A stretch of 64,000 bases of DNA from DAORHV01 sp964513925. Its GTDB lineage: Bacteria; Patescibacteriota; Gracilibacteria; Peribacterales; Peribacteraceae. Under the pieces are notes generated by a model. That model worked only from the letters and a program-made list of their open reading frames with translations. It was not told the DNA's origin and ran no database searches. The stretch lies in the NCBI GenBank assembly GCA_964513925.1, contig CAZENR010000004.1, positions 38,268 to 102,267 on the forward strand. The letters run 5' to 3'. Position 1 is the first letter of the stretch. Every line of letters begins with the position of its first letter. Below, piece by piece: positions 25,501 through 34,717 of the stretch. A program made the position numbers and the translations under genes.

Positions 25501-26064
25501 TTACGACGTCGGCAAGGGGGGAAGCGGCATCACGCCGGAATCGCCGGCGGCTTCCGCGGTTGCGGACTCCGTCGGCTGCAGAGCGATAGCGTTGTTGGTA
25601 TCCGTCACCACCTCGCCGCGCTTTTGGGCGTGTGAGGGTTTCTCAGCGAAGAACAGTTTGTGGCGCGAAATCACACGCCCCACGGTCGACACCGAAAGCT
25701 CGATGCCGTACACCTCGCGCAAGAGCGCGCAAATGCCGACCTTGCCGGTCGTTGGATGTGCAATGCGCAACGTGCGAATGCAGTCGATGGCGTGTTGGTC
25801 CGTCTCCGGTGCGCGCACCGTGTGCGGTCGGCGCGAGCAGTCCTCCAGGCTCAAGATGTCGCTGGCATCGAAGCGTTGCCACCAGCGAACGAACGTCGTG
25901 CGGGCAATGCCGAAATGGCGGCACGTTAAGCTGACGTTGTTGTCATGTTCGAGAGCGTATGCAAACCACTTCAGCCGCTGCACCGCACCGGCGCTCAGCT
26001 CCAACTCGGCCGCCTGCTTGAGCAGACGTCGCACGCTGGCCAGTGAAGTGTCGCGGACGGACAT
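25501..26064 (-). CDS. Transposase-like helix-turn-helix DNA-binding protein
   Basis: 187 aa. The N-terminal 140 residues resemble the double helix-turn-helix region of IS630/IS481-type transposases (LTCRHFGIARTTFVRWWQRF, then LEDCSRRPH, then a second unit with CALLREVYGIELSVSTVGRVI). The DDE catalytic domain is entirely missing, and the C-terminus is a short Ala/Pro/Thr-rich tail. No terminal inverted repeats or target duplications are visible nearby. Together with its position 2 nt ahead of the 772-aa surface gene, this suggests a domesticated transposase fragment acting as a regulator; a decayed insertion element is the alternative. Confidence 0.6.
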   Translation of the reverse strand: MSVRDTSLASVRRLLKQAAELELSAGAVQRLKWFAYALEHDNNVSLTCRHFGIARTTFVRWWQRFDASDILSLEDCSRRPHTVRAPETDQHAIDCIRTLRIAHPTTGKVGICALLREVYGIELSVSTVGRVISRHKLFFAEKPSHAQKRGEVVTDTNNAIALQPTESATAEAAGDSGVMPLPPLPTS

Positions 26065-27391
26065 GTTGTCGAATGTGTGTTTGCGTGTTTGCGAGTACTT
26101 TGTTCTGTATTATTTACTATGCTTAATTTTATCAGATTTTAAAAAAATTGTCTATACCTTGGATCACAAGTATCTGAACTTCGCTTATAAAAGCCAAAAA
26201 GCATATGTTCTTGTAGCTGGTTTTCAGGTGGAGCGTGTGTGGTTGAACTTGTCATTTTGTAATGCTAATTTAACTTTTTGCAAGACATTCTCCAACTTTC
26301 AACGTGTAGCGAGTGTATTTGGCCCTAGCCTAAGCCATAAGCACGAGGTGCATTCTCAGCGGCTTGCTCGCTGCGTTGCCGCAGGTGTGATTGAGCATCG
26401 CTCTCCTCGCACGCCCGCAAATACACACGCGCTTGAGCAGGGCGCACTCGGAGATGTTTCTGAACTTCGACCATGCAGAGAAATCATTATGCGCCATCCA
26501 CCTGAAAAACGGCGGACAGCGCGCTTCGTTGCAATACTTCACTGCTGCGCATGTCTTTGAGCTTTTCTTGCCATGCAATCGTGTGGCAATCGAGTATTCG
26601 CTGTCTCAGCGCCGTAGTGCAGTGCATGATTCTGGCCTTTGTACACGGCGAGGGCTGATGGCTGCATCAGTAAGTTTTATGCGATGCAAACGTTGCATCG
26701 TGCATAGTTCCCTACACATGTAGCGTGTGTATGTGATCTTTGTGCAGGCAGGCGAGGCGCTGCGATTGCAAACGAATACAGGACAACTTCGATCGTCTTA
26801 TCCAGTGGCATGTATTAGCCCATGCCTCCACCGGGCGACATCGATAACGCATGCAGCGTATGTCTATGAACTTTGTTTGCCGAAAACGGGTGGCGGCAAA
26901 TGACGATGCCGCGTGTCTAGTCATGCGTACATGTAGCGATTCTGTCTGAGCTTTTTCTCTGCCAGAGAACTGGGTGGCGCACTACGAATGCCACCGTGTT
27001 CATGCCAGTCTTATACGTGGCTTACAGACAGCATGTATGCATGTACGCTGCATACTAGGAGCTGCCGCGCGTGTATCGGGACTTTTCGCTTCCAGACGGA
27101 TGGCGTTACACAGCCCTGCGATGTTTTTGCCGTAGTGCGAAAGCGAAGCGTGGCATACGCACATCTTTTTGAGCTTTTCTTTTCGTGCAGGGCTCTTGAA
27201 AGTTCTTCGGCACATGCACGTCTACATGTATGCAGGCCCTTCAGCACTCATGTAAGCCAACTGAGTCGCATTGCTCTTTCCAGGAAGGCGACCAGTCGCA
27301 TGTCTTCGATCTTTAGGCATCTAGCTGCGATCTCCTTGTCGTCTGTACCAGTATTTTGGTACGATGCCAGACGCTCATTTCTCGTCCCTCC
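26065..27391. other. 1.3-kb gap without a credible gene
   Basis: The first 270 nt are AT-rich and contain the palindrome at 26183-26200; the rest is about 50% GC. The open frames here lack codon structure and homology. The motif TGAGCTTTT(T)CT recurs at about 26558, 26949 and 27169, and words such as CATGTAGCG and GCATG recur. No tRNA or known RNA family is recognised. It may hold regulatory RNA or a decayed gene. Confidence 0.5.
26183..26200. repeat. Small palindrome with A tract, copy 1
   Basis: GCTTATAAAAGCCAAAAA. Its 18 nt are identical to 63139-63156. It lies about 120 nt upstream of the HTH gene (read on the minus strand as T tract then palindrome). Confidence 0.6.
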
Positions 27392-28450
27392 ATGCACACC
27401 ATGTTCCACAAGAAGTTCATCGGTTCCGTTGCAACTGTCGCCATGCTCGCAACATCGGTGGTTCCGGCCTTCGCGCAAACGCAAACACAGTCCTTTGCAG
27501 ACGTGCCGCCGACGCATGCCGCGTTCTCCGCAGTCGAGTACCTAAAGAGCAAGGGCATGGTGCAAGGAAAGCCCGATGGAACATTCGGTCCGGACGAAAA
27601 GCTGACGCGCGCAGCAGCCATCAAAATTTTGGTGGCCGGCCTGGCCAGCGGCGAGGATATTGCCGCTGCGGGAGCAACCAGCGGATACAACGACATGGCT
27701 TCTACCCCATGGGCGATTCCGTACGTGGAACTAGCGTACAAGAAGTTCAAGATCATCGATCCGCCAAGTCAAAAGGCATCGTTCAACCCGTCTGCCATCG
27801 TCAAGAAATCCGAGTTCATTAAGATGGCTGTGGCCGCTCGCCAAATCGATGCCAAGGGTGCGTTTGCCGACATCACGTTACCGCTTGCAACAGACGTGGC
27901 CAATGCCAACGAGTGGTACTACCCGTTCATGCGCTACGCGCTGTCTTCGTCCATGACTACCGTCAGCGTCGAGGGTTTGCTCAACCCTTCCAAAGAGGTC
28001 AACCGCGCAGAAATGGCGCTGCTCTTGTACCGCTTGGACATGTACCGCGCAGGCCGCCGCACGCAGGCATTGTTGTCACAAACCGAGAGTGACATCGTCA
28101 ACCTGCTCAAGATGTTGGATGCCAAGGACTTAAACCAAGCCAAGTACGCATCGGCACGCGCTATTGTTACATCGCGCGGAGCTCTGGCGGTAAAGCCGAA
28201 TGAAGCTGTGGTGAAGGGTGCAGTGAAGACCGCCGAAGGATTCGGCATGCTGGTGCGCGCCTACGAGGCGGGCATTGCCGGAAAGTTCGACGAAGTCATT
28301 GCGTTATCCAAGGACGCATGGGGTGCCGCCGACAAGGCTCGTGCATTCAGTCCGAATTTAGAAAGCATCACCACGCAAATGCAGGCCATTGCAAAGAAGA
28401 TGGCCGACGACGCCCGCACCATGAAGGCCGGCGGCACGCCCGCTCAGTAA
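27392..28450 (+). CDS. SLH-domain surface protein
   Basis: A 352-aa exported protein: signal peptide ending VPAFAQ, then three S-layer homology domains (FADVPPTHAAF...KGMVQGKPDGTFGPDEKLTRAAA; YNDMASTPWAIPYVELAY...KKSEFIKM; FADITLPLAT...WYYPFMRYAL...VNRAEMALLLYR), each with the conserved R-A/K-S turn. SLH domains bind secondary cell-wall polymers. The C-terminal 160 residues are helical and unidentified. An extended -10 (TGGTACGAT, box 27360-27365) lies about 27 nt upstream; ATG 27401 is an equally possible start. It converges with the next gene (4-nt gap). Confidence 0.85.
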   Translation: MHTMFHKKFIGSVATVAMLATSVVPAFAQTQTQSFADVPPTHAAFSAVEYLKSKGMVQGKPDGTFGPDEKLTRAAAIKILVAGLASGEDIAAAGATSGYNDMASTPWAIPYVELAYKKFKIIDPPSQKASFNPSAIVKKSEFIKMAVAARQIDAKGAFADITLPLATDVANANEWYYPFMRYALSSSMTTVSVEGLLNPSKEVNRAEMALLLYRLDMYRAGRRTQALLSQTESDIVNLLKMLDAKDLNQAKYASARAIVTSRGALAVKPNEAVVKGAVKTAEGFGMLVRAYEAGIAGKFDEVIALSKDAWGAADKARAFSPNLESITTQMQAIAKKMADDARTMKAGGTPAQ

Positions 28451-28454
28451 GGCG

Positions 28455-29972
28455 TTACAGGTACAGCAATGCTTCCACCGGCGCGAAGTCGTCGGTGAGC
28501 AGCTGCGCTGCCGCAGTGTCGGATACGTCTATGGCGTTTGCCAACATGTCTTGCACGCCCGCGGTACGCGTTGCCTGCAATTCATGCGGCGCTACCACCT
28601 GCTTCGAAGCGACTACGATGACGTTCATAAGCCCTGTTGCGGCCTGTGTACCGGGCCGCGGCACGCGAAAGGCCATGACCTGAGGGAAGACTGCTTGCAG
28701 CGTGCGCACTTCGGCGTCGAGCAATCTGCGCGAACGACCGCTGTCTGAAGCGATGATATTCAGAACGTATACCCCTCGCTCGCTGAGCACGGCGGATACT
28801 CCCTGCGCCGCTTCCACAGTCGCAAGATGGAATGGTATGGCATGGTCCGAGCCGAAAGCGTCGCCATACACAATGTCGTATGCACCCAGTACGGAGCCAT
28901 CGGCACCTTCCGGCCCGGCGCGATTGAGAAACATCCGTGCGTCATCGTAAAACACATGCACTGCATTGCCGACGGGGCGGTCGAAATACCGGTCGGCCAT
29001 TTCGGTTACTACGGGATCTATTTCCACGATATCCGCGGTACTTCCCTGGTGGCGACCAAGAAAGTCGCGCACCACGGTAAAGCCGCCCCCTCCCAGCATG
29101 AGTGCGCGCTGCGGCTGAGGTTGGAAGGCATCGGAAATGCGGTAGTAGGCGGTATATGGAAATACGTGCTCATTGGGAGTTTCCGGAATGTAACCGGCGT
29201 GTTGCCCGTTATTGATTTCCAGATACCGCGTCATTTTCCCTGAAGGCGCTTGCGCAGCGATCACTTCCTGCACTCGGATGTTGCCATATGACGATTCGCG
29301 TTCGGCGACGTACCCATGTCTCCGCATGCGCTGGGTATACAGCCACCGCTCGGCGAAGAACACGCCTGCTATGAGCAGGAGCAGGAGTAGGAGGCGCAGC
29401 AGCGCCTTGGTCGAACGTCCTGCAGCAACAAACGCGAGCACGCACGCACATGCCAGCAAAATGGATGTTGTTCCAAGTAACGGAATGAGCATGAAACCTG
29501 CCGAGAACGTACCCAAAATCGATCCGACGGTGGACAGCGTTGCAAGATTTCCCACCCTGTCGCCCACATGGCGCACATCGCTCACCGTCAAGCACACTGC
29601 ATACGGCGATACCATGCCCAGTAACACCGTGGGCACAAAGAGCAGCGCCATGGTTGCGCTAATCGCCAATGCCATGGGGCCGGGCATGACTCCGTGCAGC
29701 ATGGAAATGACCGGCTGCCGCACCAATGCCAGCATGGCAATCCAAACCGCTGCAGCGTAGAGAATGTGCTGCAGCAATGGAAAAGACTTCTTCCTGTCGC
29801 CCAGAATCCCGCCCATGCTGTAGCCGCAGGCAAGTCCAGTCATCATCACGCCGATCACGCTGGTCCAGACGAAGATCGATGTGCCGATCATGGGCGCGAA
29901 GAATCTTGCTGATACGATTTCTAAAATCATCACTACTGCTCCGCTGCAAAACACGATGGCACGAAGTTGCAT
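28455..29972 (-). CDS. Membrane-fused spermidine synthase-like protein
   Basis: 505 aa. The N-terminal 210 residues contain about six or seven transmembrane segments (IVFCSGAVVMILEIVSARFFAPMIG at the start is typical of this group). The C-terminal 270 residues are a Rossmann methyltransferase-type domain with LMLGGGGFTVVRDFL, VEIDPVV and YDIVYGDAF, as in spermidine synthases. Such fusions are annotated as fused MFS/spermidine synthase; a true polyamine role is unproven. Start MQLRAIVF is chosen because TACGCT lies 7 nt upstream and the longer frame would overlap the preceding transporter gene. Confidence 0.8.
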   Translation of the reverse strand: MQLRAIVFCSGAVVMILEIVSARFFAPMIGTSIFVWTSVIGVMMTGLACGYSMGGILGDRKKSFPLLQHILYAAAVWIAMLALVRQPVISMLHGVMPGPMALAISATMALLFVPTVLLGMVSPYAVCLTVSDVRHVGDRVGNLATLSTVGSILGTFSAGFMLIPLLGTTSILLACACVLAFVAAGRSTKALLRLLLLLLLIAGVFFAERWLYTQRMRRHGYVAERESSYGNIRVQEVIAAQAPSGKMTRYLEINNGQHAGYIPETPNEHVFPYTAYYRISDAFQPQPQRALMLGGGGFTVVRDFLGRHQGSTADIVEIDPVVTEMADRYFDRPVGNAVHVFYDDARMFLNRAGPEGADGSVLGAYDIVYGDAFGSDHAIPFHLATVEAAQGVSAVLSERGVYVLNIIASDSGRSRRLLDAEVRTLQAVFPQVMAFRVPRPGTQAATGLMNVIVVASKQVVAPHELQATRTAGVQDMLANAIDVSDTAAAQLLTDDFAPVEALLYL

Positions 29973-29998
29973 GTTGTTCAGCGTATCAGAAGTTGCGC

Positions 29999-30838
29999 CT
30001 ATCGCGTCATGCCTATCGTTGCCACTCCGGCCACTACCAAGCCTGTGGCCAGCATGAGCTGCCACAAGGGCTGTTCGCGCTCGTTAAACCACACGTACCC
30101 CGCAAGCGCCGCGATGATAATGCTGGTGCGTTTTACAGAAAGTACGTAGGGCACCGGCGCCATTTGAAATGCCAGCATAGTGAGAATTTCTTGCAAGATG
30201 CTTGCGACGGCAAATGCCGCAAGCAGCATGATCGTGGTTTTCGTCCACTGTGTCTTGCGCCATTCGGGCCCTGCAAGCAGTGCGTTTACCGCGAATGTCG
30301 CGCTTAAGTACAAGCCGCTTACGGTAATGGGATGCGGATATACCGTCAGTGCCATGCCCGCCAGCAATGCGGCAATACTAAACAGGATGATGCCTGCAAG
30401 CACCATCCACGGATACGGCGTTTTCCAGACACTCCATCGGCCGTGGTACAGCACTGCAAGCCCCGCTGTGGTAATGAGTACTCCCAGCACGCCCCATGCG
30501 GTGAAACGTTCACCCAAGAGCAAAATTGCAAACAACAGCGAGAACAGTCCGGACAACCCCGATAGCGGCTTGATCACGCTTACTTCTACCCGCTGCGAGG
30601 CATACGTCATCAGCAGCAGTACAAAAGGGATCACCAGACAATCGAACGCGATGTAGCGCTGCCAAATGGGGTCGTGCCACGGCATGGGGTAGTACAGCAG
30701 GCCATAGACCAGCGCCACGGGACCCAGTGCCGCCTGCGATGCCGTGACCACGCGACTGGAGATGCCGTTACTCGCACGTGCGAATAGCCACAGCGATGCG
30801 TACAACGTCGCCGATAGCAGCGTGACCGCAATCCACAT
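29999..30838 (-). CDS. EamA/DMT-type transporter
   Basis: A 279-aa membrane protein with about ten hydrophobic segments in two fivefold halves, the layout of drug/metabolite (EamA) transporters; substrate unknown. Typical features include SPLSGLSGLFSLLFAILLLGERF at the end of the first half and a similar SVKRTSIIIAALAGYVWFNE near the end. Start MWIAVTLL is supported by the minus-strand TACACT box 6 nt upstream; the longer MGYTAR start would lie inside the promoter. The membrane spermidine-synthase-like gene follows 26 nt downstream on the same strand. Confidence 0.82.
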   Translation of the reverse strand: MWIAVTLLSATLYASLWLFARASNGISSRVVTASQAALGPVALVYGLLYYPMPWHDPIWQRYIAFDCLVIPFVLLLMTYASQRVEVSVIKPLSGLSGLFSLLFAILLLGERFTAWGVLGVLITTAGLAVLYHGRWSVWKTPYPWMVLAGIILFSIAALLAGMALTVYPHPITVSGLYLSATFAVNALLAGPEWRKTQWTKTTIMLLAAFAVASILQEILTMLAFQMAPVPYVLSVKRTSIIIAALAGYVWFNEREQPLWQLMLATGLVVAGVATIGMTR

Positions 30839-30850
30839 GCGTGCAGTGTA
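30839..30850 (-). promoter_or_regulatory. Leaderless promoter of the EamA gene
   Basis: Minus-strand TACACT (30850-30845), 6 nt, then ATG at 30838. Confidence 0.55.
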
Positions 30851-30920
30851 GCCCATCGCTGTTGCAGATCGTGCGCTGTTGCAGTCTCTTTATGCATCGA
30901 GGCGTTATACTCTCCAGCAG

Positions 30921-31427
30921 ATGGACTTCACTTTCTTGTTGCCCCCGGCCGCCATTGCCAATCAAATCGTTCTGGCAGGCGTGCTCGGCGGCATTATCGG
31001 CATCGAGCGCCTGATTGGCGATCACCCCGCAGGCATTCGCACCTGTGTGCTCATTTCAGTGAGCTCGTGTCTGTTCACTATCATTTCACGTTCGGCTTTC
31101 AACGAGGCGGAAACCGCCCGTATTGCGTCGGAAATCGTCGTGGGTGTGGGGTTCATCGGCGGCGGCTGTCTTATTCGCGCTCATAATCACGTGCACGGAC
31201 TGACGACTGCGGCAACTATTTGGGGCGTTGCGGCAATCGGTATGACTGTCGGTGTCGGCATGTACGGCACCGCCATCTTCACCTGCTTGTTCACGCTAGC
31301 GGTGTTGCTCATTCTGGCGCCTGTCAGCAAGTGGCTGGAAGAAGCCTACGGAACCAAGCCCGATATGTCGGAAACCGAGGACTGCGATGTCCCCAAGAAT
31401 GGCAGCCGCGCCAAGCATCGCGAGTAG
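30921..31427 (+). CDS. MgtC/SapB-family membrane protein
   Basis: 168 aa with five predicted transmembrane helices. The N-terminal GGIIGIERLIGDHPAGIRTCVLIS and the central VGVGFIGGGCLIR, followed by HGLTTAATIWGVAAIG, are the MgtC/SapB signature. MgtC itself helps survival at low magnesium and modulates ATP synthase; the small membrane-only form seen here lacks the cytosolic C-terminal domain of Salmonella MgtC, so its role is uncertain. A TATACT box lies 9 nt before ATG 30921. The stop codon touches that of the next, convergent gene. Confidence 0.87.
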   Translation: MDFTFLLPPAAIANQIVLAGVLGGIIGIERLIGDHPAGIRTCVLISVSSCLFTIISRSAFNEAETARIASEIVVGVGFIGGGCLIRAHNHVHGLTTAATIWGVAAIGMTVGVGMYGTAIFTCLFTLAVLLILAPVSKWLEEAYGTKPDMSETEDCDVPKNGSRAKHRE

Positions 31428-32432
31428 TTATGCCGCCAACTCCCGCGCCGCCGTTTTGACTGCGGCAGTGTTTGCGCTGTCTGCCAGTGCACCTTTCAGC
31501 GCTTCGGTCAGACGTGTCTCTTCCGACGCCGTCACTGCATCGCGAATGCTCCAGCATGCCGCAGAGTCCGGATGCATGTTTGCGGCGAGCTGAGCCGGAA
31601 GTGGGAATGCTTCGCTTAATCGGTTTCTCAGTAACTTGTAGGCAATCGCGCAGGCGCGCATGTGCTCGTGTTTTTGATGTGTGTTGTCACCATTCCGCAA
31701 TGCTGCCAGTCCGCGTTGTTCAAACCCTTCTATGGTAAACAGGCTGCGCCTGTGTCGTGAGAGCAAGTGGTACGCCAGTTCTCCGGTAATAGGCGTCACT
31801 TCACCTATCGCTCTGTCGCTTTTCAGGAGTGCACTGATTTCTTGAGAATCTCCCGGCGAGTGCAGTGTTTCATGAAACGCGTATCCGGCAACCTCGTGGA
31901 TCAAGTCCTCTTCCTGGAAGCCTTCCGAACGTAGCAGGCGCATTTTTTCCAGGAACGTGCGCATGTATACGTTGAAATAGCTGTCCATAATGCCGTCGCC
32001 GGCATTGCGACTGTAATCCAGTTTGAGCACCTTACAGAGTGCGCTTGCCGGCAATCCGAATGCGGCGGCGATGTTGCGCTGCTCATGCAAGCTGGCTGCA
32101 AGTACGTACTCCTCCATCTCACGTTGTCCTGGCTGCATCTGCTTCAGCAGTTCTTTTGCCTGCGCGGCCGAACCGCGAGTGAGCAGATGTCGAGCCAGAC
32201 GTACGTCGTTGCCAAGTTGGTCGTAGTACGAATGAACGTGATCAAAATACGCTGACGTCGTGCCGCGGAACGGCATGCGCAACAGCGGCCCGCGCACGCC
32301 GTGCAGTTGCTCTATGCGCAACATATCCTCTGCGGCATCGCGCGTGCTTTGGTGCGTATCGGAGGGCACTGCAACAAACGCGCGAGGCACGCGAGATTCC
32401 TGCTCCGGCAGAGGCTTTGGCACTTCCGCCAT
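31428..32432 (-). CDS. Unknown helical protein with an HETLH motif
   Basis: 334 aa, no signal peptide or membrane segment. Not recognised. Mostly helical; residues 178-191 read IHEVAGYAFHETLH, so H187-E-T-L-H191 fits the zinc-protease HEXXH pattern, but the third ligand is not obvious. The start is well supported: a perfect TATAAT lies 6 nt upstream of the ATG on the minus strand. It converges with the MgtC-like gene (no gap) and is divergent from the secreted 453-aa protein. Confidence 0.55.
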   Translation of the reverse strand: MAEVPKPLPEQESRVPRAFVAVPSDTHQSTRDAAEDMLRIEQLHGVRGPLLRMPFRGTTSAYFDHVHSYYDQLGNDVRLARHLLTRGSAAQAKELLKQMQPGQREMEEYVLAASLHEQRNIAAAFGLPASALCKVLKLDYSRNAGDGIMDSYFNVYMRTFLEKMRLLRSEGFQEEDLIHEVAGYAFHETLHSPGDSQEISALLKSDRAIGEVTPITGELAYHLLSRHRRSLFTIEGFEQRGLAALRNGDNTHQKHEHMRACAIAYKLLRNRLSEAFPLPAQLAANMHPDSAACWSIRDAVTASEETRLTEALKGALADSANTAAVKTAARELAA

Positions 32433-32444
32433 AATAATATTATA
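32433..32444 (-). promoter_or_regulatory. Leaderless promoter with consensus -10
   Basis: Minus-strand TATAAT (32444-32439), 6 nt, then ATG at 32432. This is the clearest example of the leaderless spacing. Confidence 0.65.
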
Positions 32445-32536
32445 TACTATTTTAGTAATAAGTCTATATTCTGCGACTGCGACCTAGAACGTACGTACGC
32501 TGAAAATTGGTGCCATATTTCAGGATGTAACAGTGT

Positions 32537-32548
32537 TACACTGCGCGC
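32537..32548 (+). promoter_or_regulatory. Leaderless promoter of the 453-aa gene
   Basis: TACACT (32537-32542), 6 nt, then ATG at 32549. Confidence 0.55.
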
Positions 32549-33910
32549 ATGACCACTCACTCACGAATCGCCGCACTATGCGTTTTTGGCTTACTTGCCA
32601 ATCCCTGTGCAGCTCTTGCTGCTACGCCACGACAGGGCGCATTGGTGCCGGTAGATATTCGTACCGAAGGAGTCGGCAATACCTACGGATCGCGCATCAA
32701 TGCCACCAATCTTGCATCGTGCCAGCGCAAGACCTACACCACCCGTGCCGGAGATGCGCGCATGGAATTGCAGCCGGGAACGTACGACATTTTGGTTGAA
32801 GCCAGTCGCTACGGTTTCCCCCAGGAATCGCGCTTGGAAGTTGTGGGTAGCGACGGCGAAACGGTGTTGGCGGCCTTCCCAAAATCCCACGTGGGAGTGC
32901 ATAACGTCGAGCTGGCCACTGGCAGCATATTGCGCGTTACCCTGCTGCCAGGAGTGCGCCCGTACAACTCGTCGTTCTTCACCATTGGCGAAAACAACGT
33001 CGCCATTCTCTTTGCTCGTCCGTATCCGTCCATGGACTATGGCGTAGGAAAATTCAATGGCAAGGAGCAGTTCAGCAGCGCGCAAATCGCACTCGGTTTC
33101 TGGGGGATGAAGCGCACGCTGGAACAGCCGGCGTTGGCAGAAAAAGTGCGCAAAGAAGGTTTCGCAATAGACGGGGGTGCCATCGTTCGCAATCCGGAAA
33201 TGGTGCTTGGCGCATGGGTGCTTGCCGATGATTTGGCCGATGCGTTTCTCAAGGCGAAATCGGGTAACTCGGAAGATGTGCGCGGCCAGTTCCATGCCAC
33301 GCTGCTCATAGAGCGAACGCGAGACGGCAAGATTCCTGCGGCCATACTCAAGCTTAACCGCCAGCAGCTGCGCGATGTGCTGCAGCGCCAGATTGTCTGG
33401 ATGCTGTACCACAATATGCATCGCCCGGCGGAAGGCGGCGGCTATGCGGGTGCCACGTTTGCCGTGGTATTCCAAGAAGGTAAGAAGAAGGCGCTGGCCT
33501 GGCCCGGCATTAGTCGTCAGTCCACCGAGCTGTTTCGCGAACATGTTGCCTTGCTGGAGACACAGGCAAAATCCAGCGGCTTAGACGCGGGCTTTACGCC
33601 GCCATGGGAAGAGTCGTTCCCCGACGACTGGGCAGACTTGGAGCCCGGTGCTTGTGGGCGCAAAGGTGGCGGCTCGGGGCAGGATTCCGTGCGCGCGCTT
33701 CTGCGTGAAGAATTGAAAAGCCTAATCCGTGCCGCGCTTCGGGAGCGTGCAAACTATGCCAATTATCCCGTCCAGTGGCTGGATGGCGTTGGCAATGCAC
33801 TAGCACCGCAGACTATTGCCCAGCGCGATGCCATGCTAAAAGAGCTGATTGCACGCAGCGTCGATCGGCTCGCCCAAGTTGCACCGGGACATGAGGCAGA
33901 GTTCCGATAA
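32549..33910 (+). CDS. Secreted protein of unknown function (453 aa)
   Basis: A signal peptide (MTTHSRIAALCVFGLLANPCAALAA) shows export. Residues 28-125 look like a small beta-sandwich (LQPGTYDILVEASRYG, resembling carboxypeptidase-regulatory or PEGA-like domains). The rest is unrecognised, ending in a helical region rich in Arg and Glu. There are Cys at about 55 and about 370. No catalytic motif was found. It converges with the LOG-family gene 14 nt downstream. Confidence 0.6.
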   Translation: MTTHSRIAALCVFGLLANPCAALAATPRQGALVPVDIRTEGVGNTYGSRINATNLASCQRKTYTTRAGDARMELQPGTYDILVEASRYGFPQESRLEVVGSDGETVLAAFPKSHVGVHNVELATGSILRVTLLPGVRPYNSSFFTIGENNVAILFARPYPSMDYGVGKFNGKEQFSSAQIALGFWGMKRTLEQPALAEKVRKEGFAIDGGAIVRNPEMVLGAWVLADDLADAFLKAKSGNSEDVRGQFHATLLIERTRDGKIPAAILKLNRQQLRDVLQRQIVWMLYHNMHRPAEGGGYAGATFAVVFQEGKKKALAWPGISRQSTELFREHVALLETQAKSSGLDAGFTPPWEESFPDDWADLEPGACGRKGGGSGQDSVRALLREELKSLIRAALRERANYANYPVQWLDGVGNALAPQTIAQRDAMLKELIARSVDRLAQVAPGHEAEFR

Positions 33911-33924
33911 TGCAGTCACCAGCA

Positions 33925-34635
33925 CTACTGCCTACAGCAGCGAGTGCTCTGCTGAACAATATGCAGAATGCGTTTGTCTGTGCTTGCTCTGTAGGGCTCA
34001 TCGATTCTCAAAATTTGCATGATATCCGCGTCTTCAGCGCGGATATATCCAGTGTCGATCATCGTCTGTTGTAGCCACTGCTTCTTCTTCGTCCAGAATT
34101 GCCCTGCGCCCTCCAAGCAAAGCAGCGGTACGCGTTTTACAAGTTGCATTTGCATAAGCATCATCACCTCGGACACCTCGTTATCGGTGCCAAAGCCGCC
34201 GGGATACATAAGGAATGCAGATGCGGGCGTGAGTAGTAAAAATCTGCGTGTGAACATCAATCTGCCCATTTCAATCATGGAAGCCTGCGAGTACAGCTGG
34301 TCGTCGCCGGGGTGTTCCGAACTCAGTAAGCCGTTGCGGATTGCGAGTGATGTAATGTCATCGGCACCATTCGATGCGGCTACGGCTGCCATATTCGCCG
34401 CCTTCATTATTCCCGTGCCTCCACCTGTGAGTATTGCGCAACCGCAATCTCGAACTAGCGCACCGCATATTGCGTGGCAATGATCGAAGAAGATATTGCC
34501 GGGGTTCACTCTTGCAGAACCCATGATGGTAATAATTGGGCGCTGCACTTGTTGCAGTAAGGCAAACCCTGCCTGCAAATCGGTTGCAGCCTCTTGCACC
34601 AGTTCTGGAGTCAGTAAATCCTGATTGGGCTTCAT
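33925..34635 (-). CDS. LOG-family protein (cytokinin-type phosphoribohydrolase)
   Basis: A 236-aa Rossmann-fold protein of the LOG/'lysine decarboxylase-like' family. Signature motifs are GSARVNPGN near the N-terminus, the nucleotide-binding LTGGGTGIMKAAN, and PGGFGTDNEVSE (PGGxGTxxE), which carries the catalytic Arg/Glu environment. Family members remove ribose 5-phosphate from nucleoside monophosphates; the physiological substrate here is unknown. The start is supported by TACCAT 6 nt upstream. Confidence 0.87.
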   Translation of the reverse strand: MKPNQDLLTPELVQEAATDLQAGFALLQQVQRPIITIMGSARVNPGNIFFDHCHAICGALVRDCGCAILTGGGTGIMKAANMAAVAASNGADDITSLAIRNGLLSSEHPGDDQLYSQASMIEMGRLMFTRRFLLLTPASAFLMYPGGFGTDNEVSEVMMLMQMQLVKRVPLLCLEGAGQFWTKKKQWLQQTMIDTGYIRAEDADIMQILRIDEPYRASTDKRILHIVQQSTRCCRQ

Positions 34636-34647
34636 GCGCTAATGGTA
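34636..34647 (-). promoter_or_regulatory. Leaderless promoter of the LOG gene
   Basis: Minus-strand TACCAT (34647-34642), 6 nt, then ATG at 34635. Confidence 0.55.
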
Positions 34648-34717
34648 GCGCATTGTTTTGGCATGAAGAACAAGTAGTATACGTAGACTTACGACTCTGC
34701 TTTTCTCCAATGCGTGT

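Noticed and set aside
25501..26064. Complete insertion sequence
   Set aside because: No catalytic DDE domain, no terminal inverted repeats and no target duplication seen.
25343..26560. 405-codon plus-strand frame across the HTH gene and the gap
   Set aside because: Antisense to a gene with clear HTH motifs, and its 3' half shows no codon structure.
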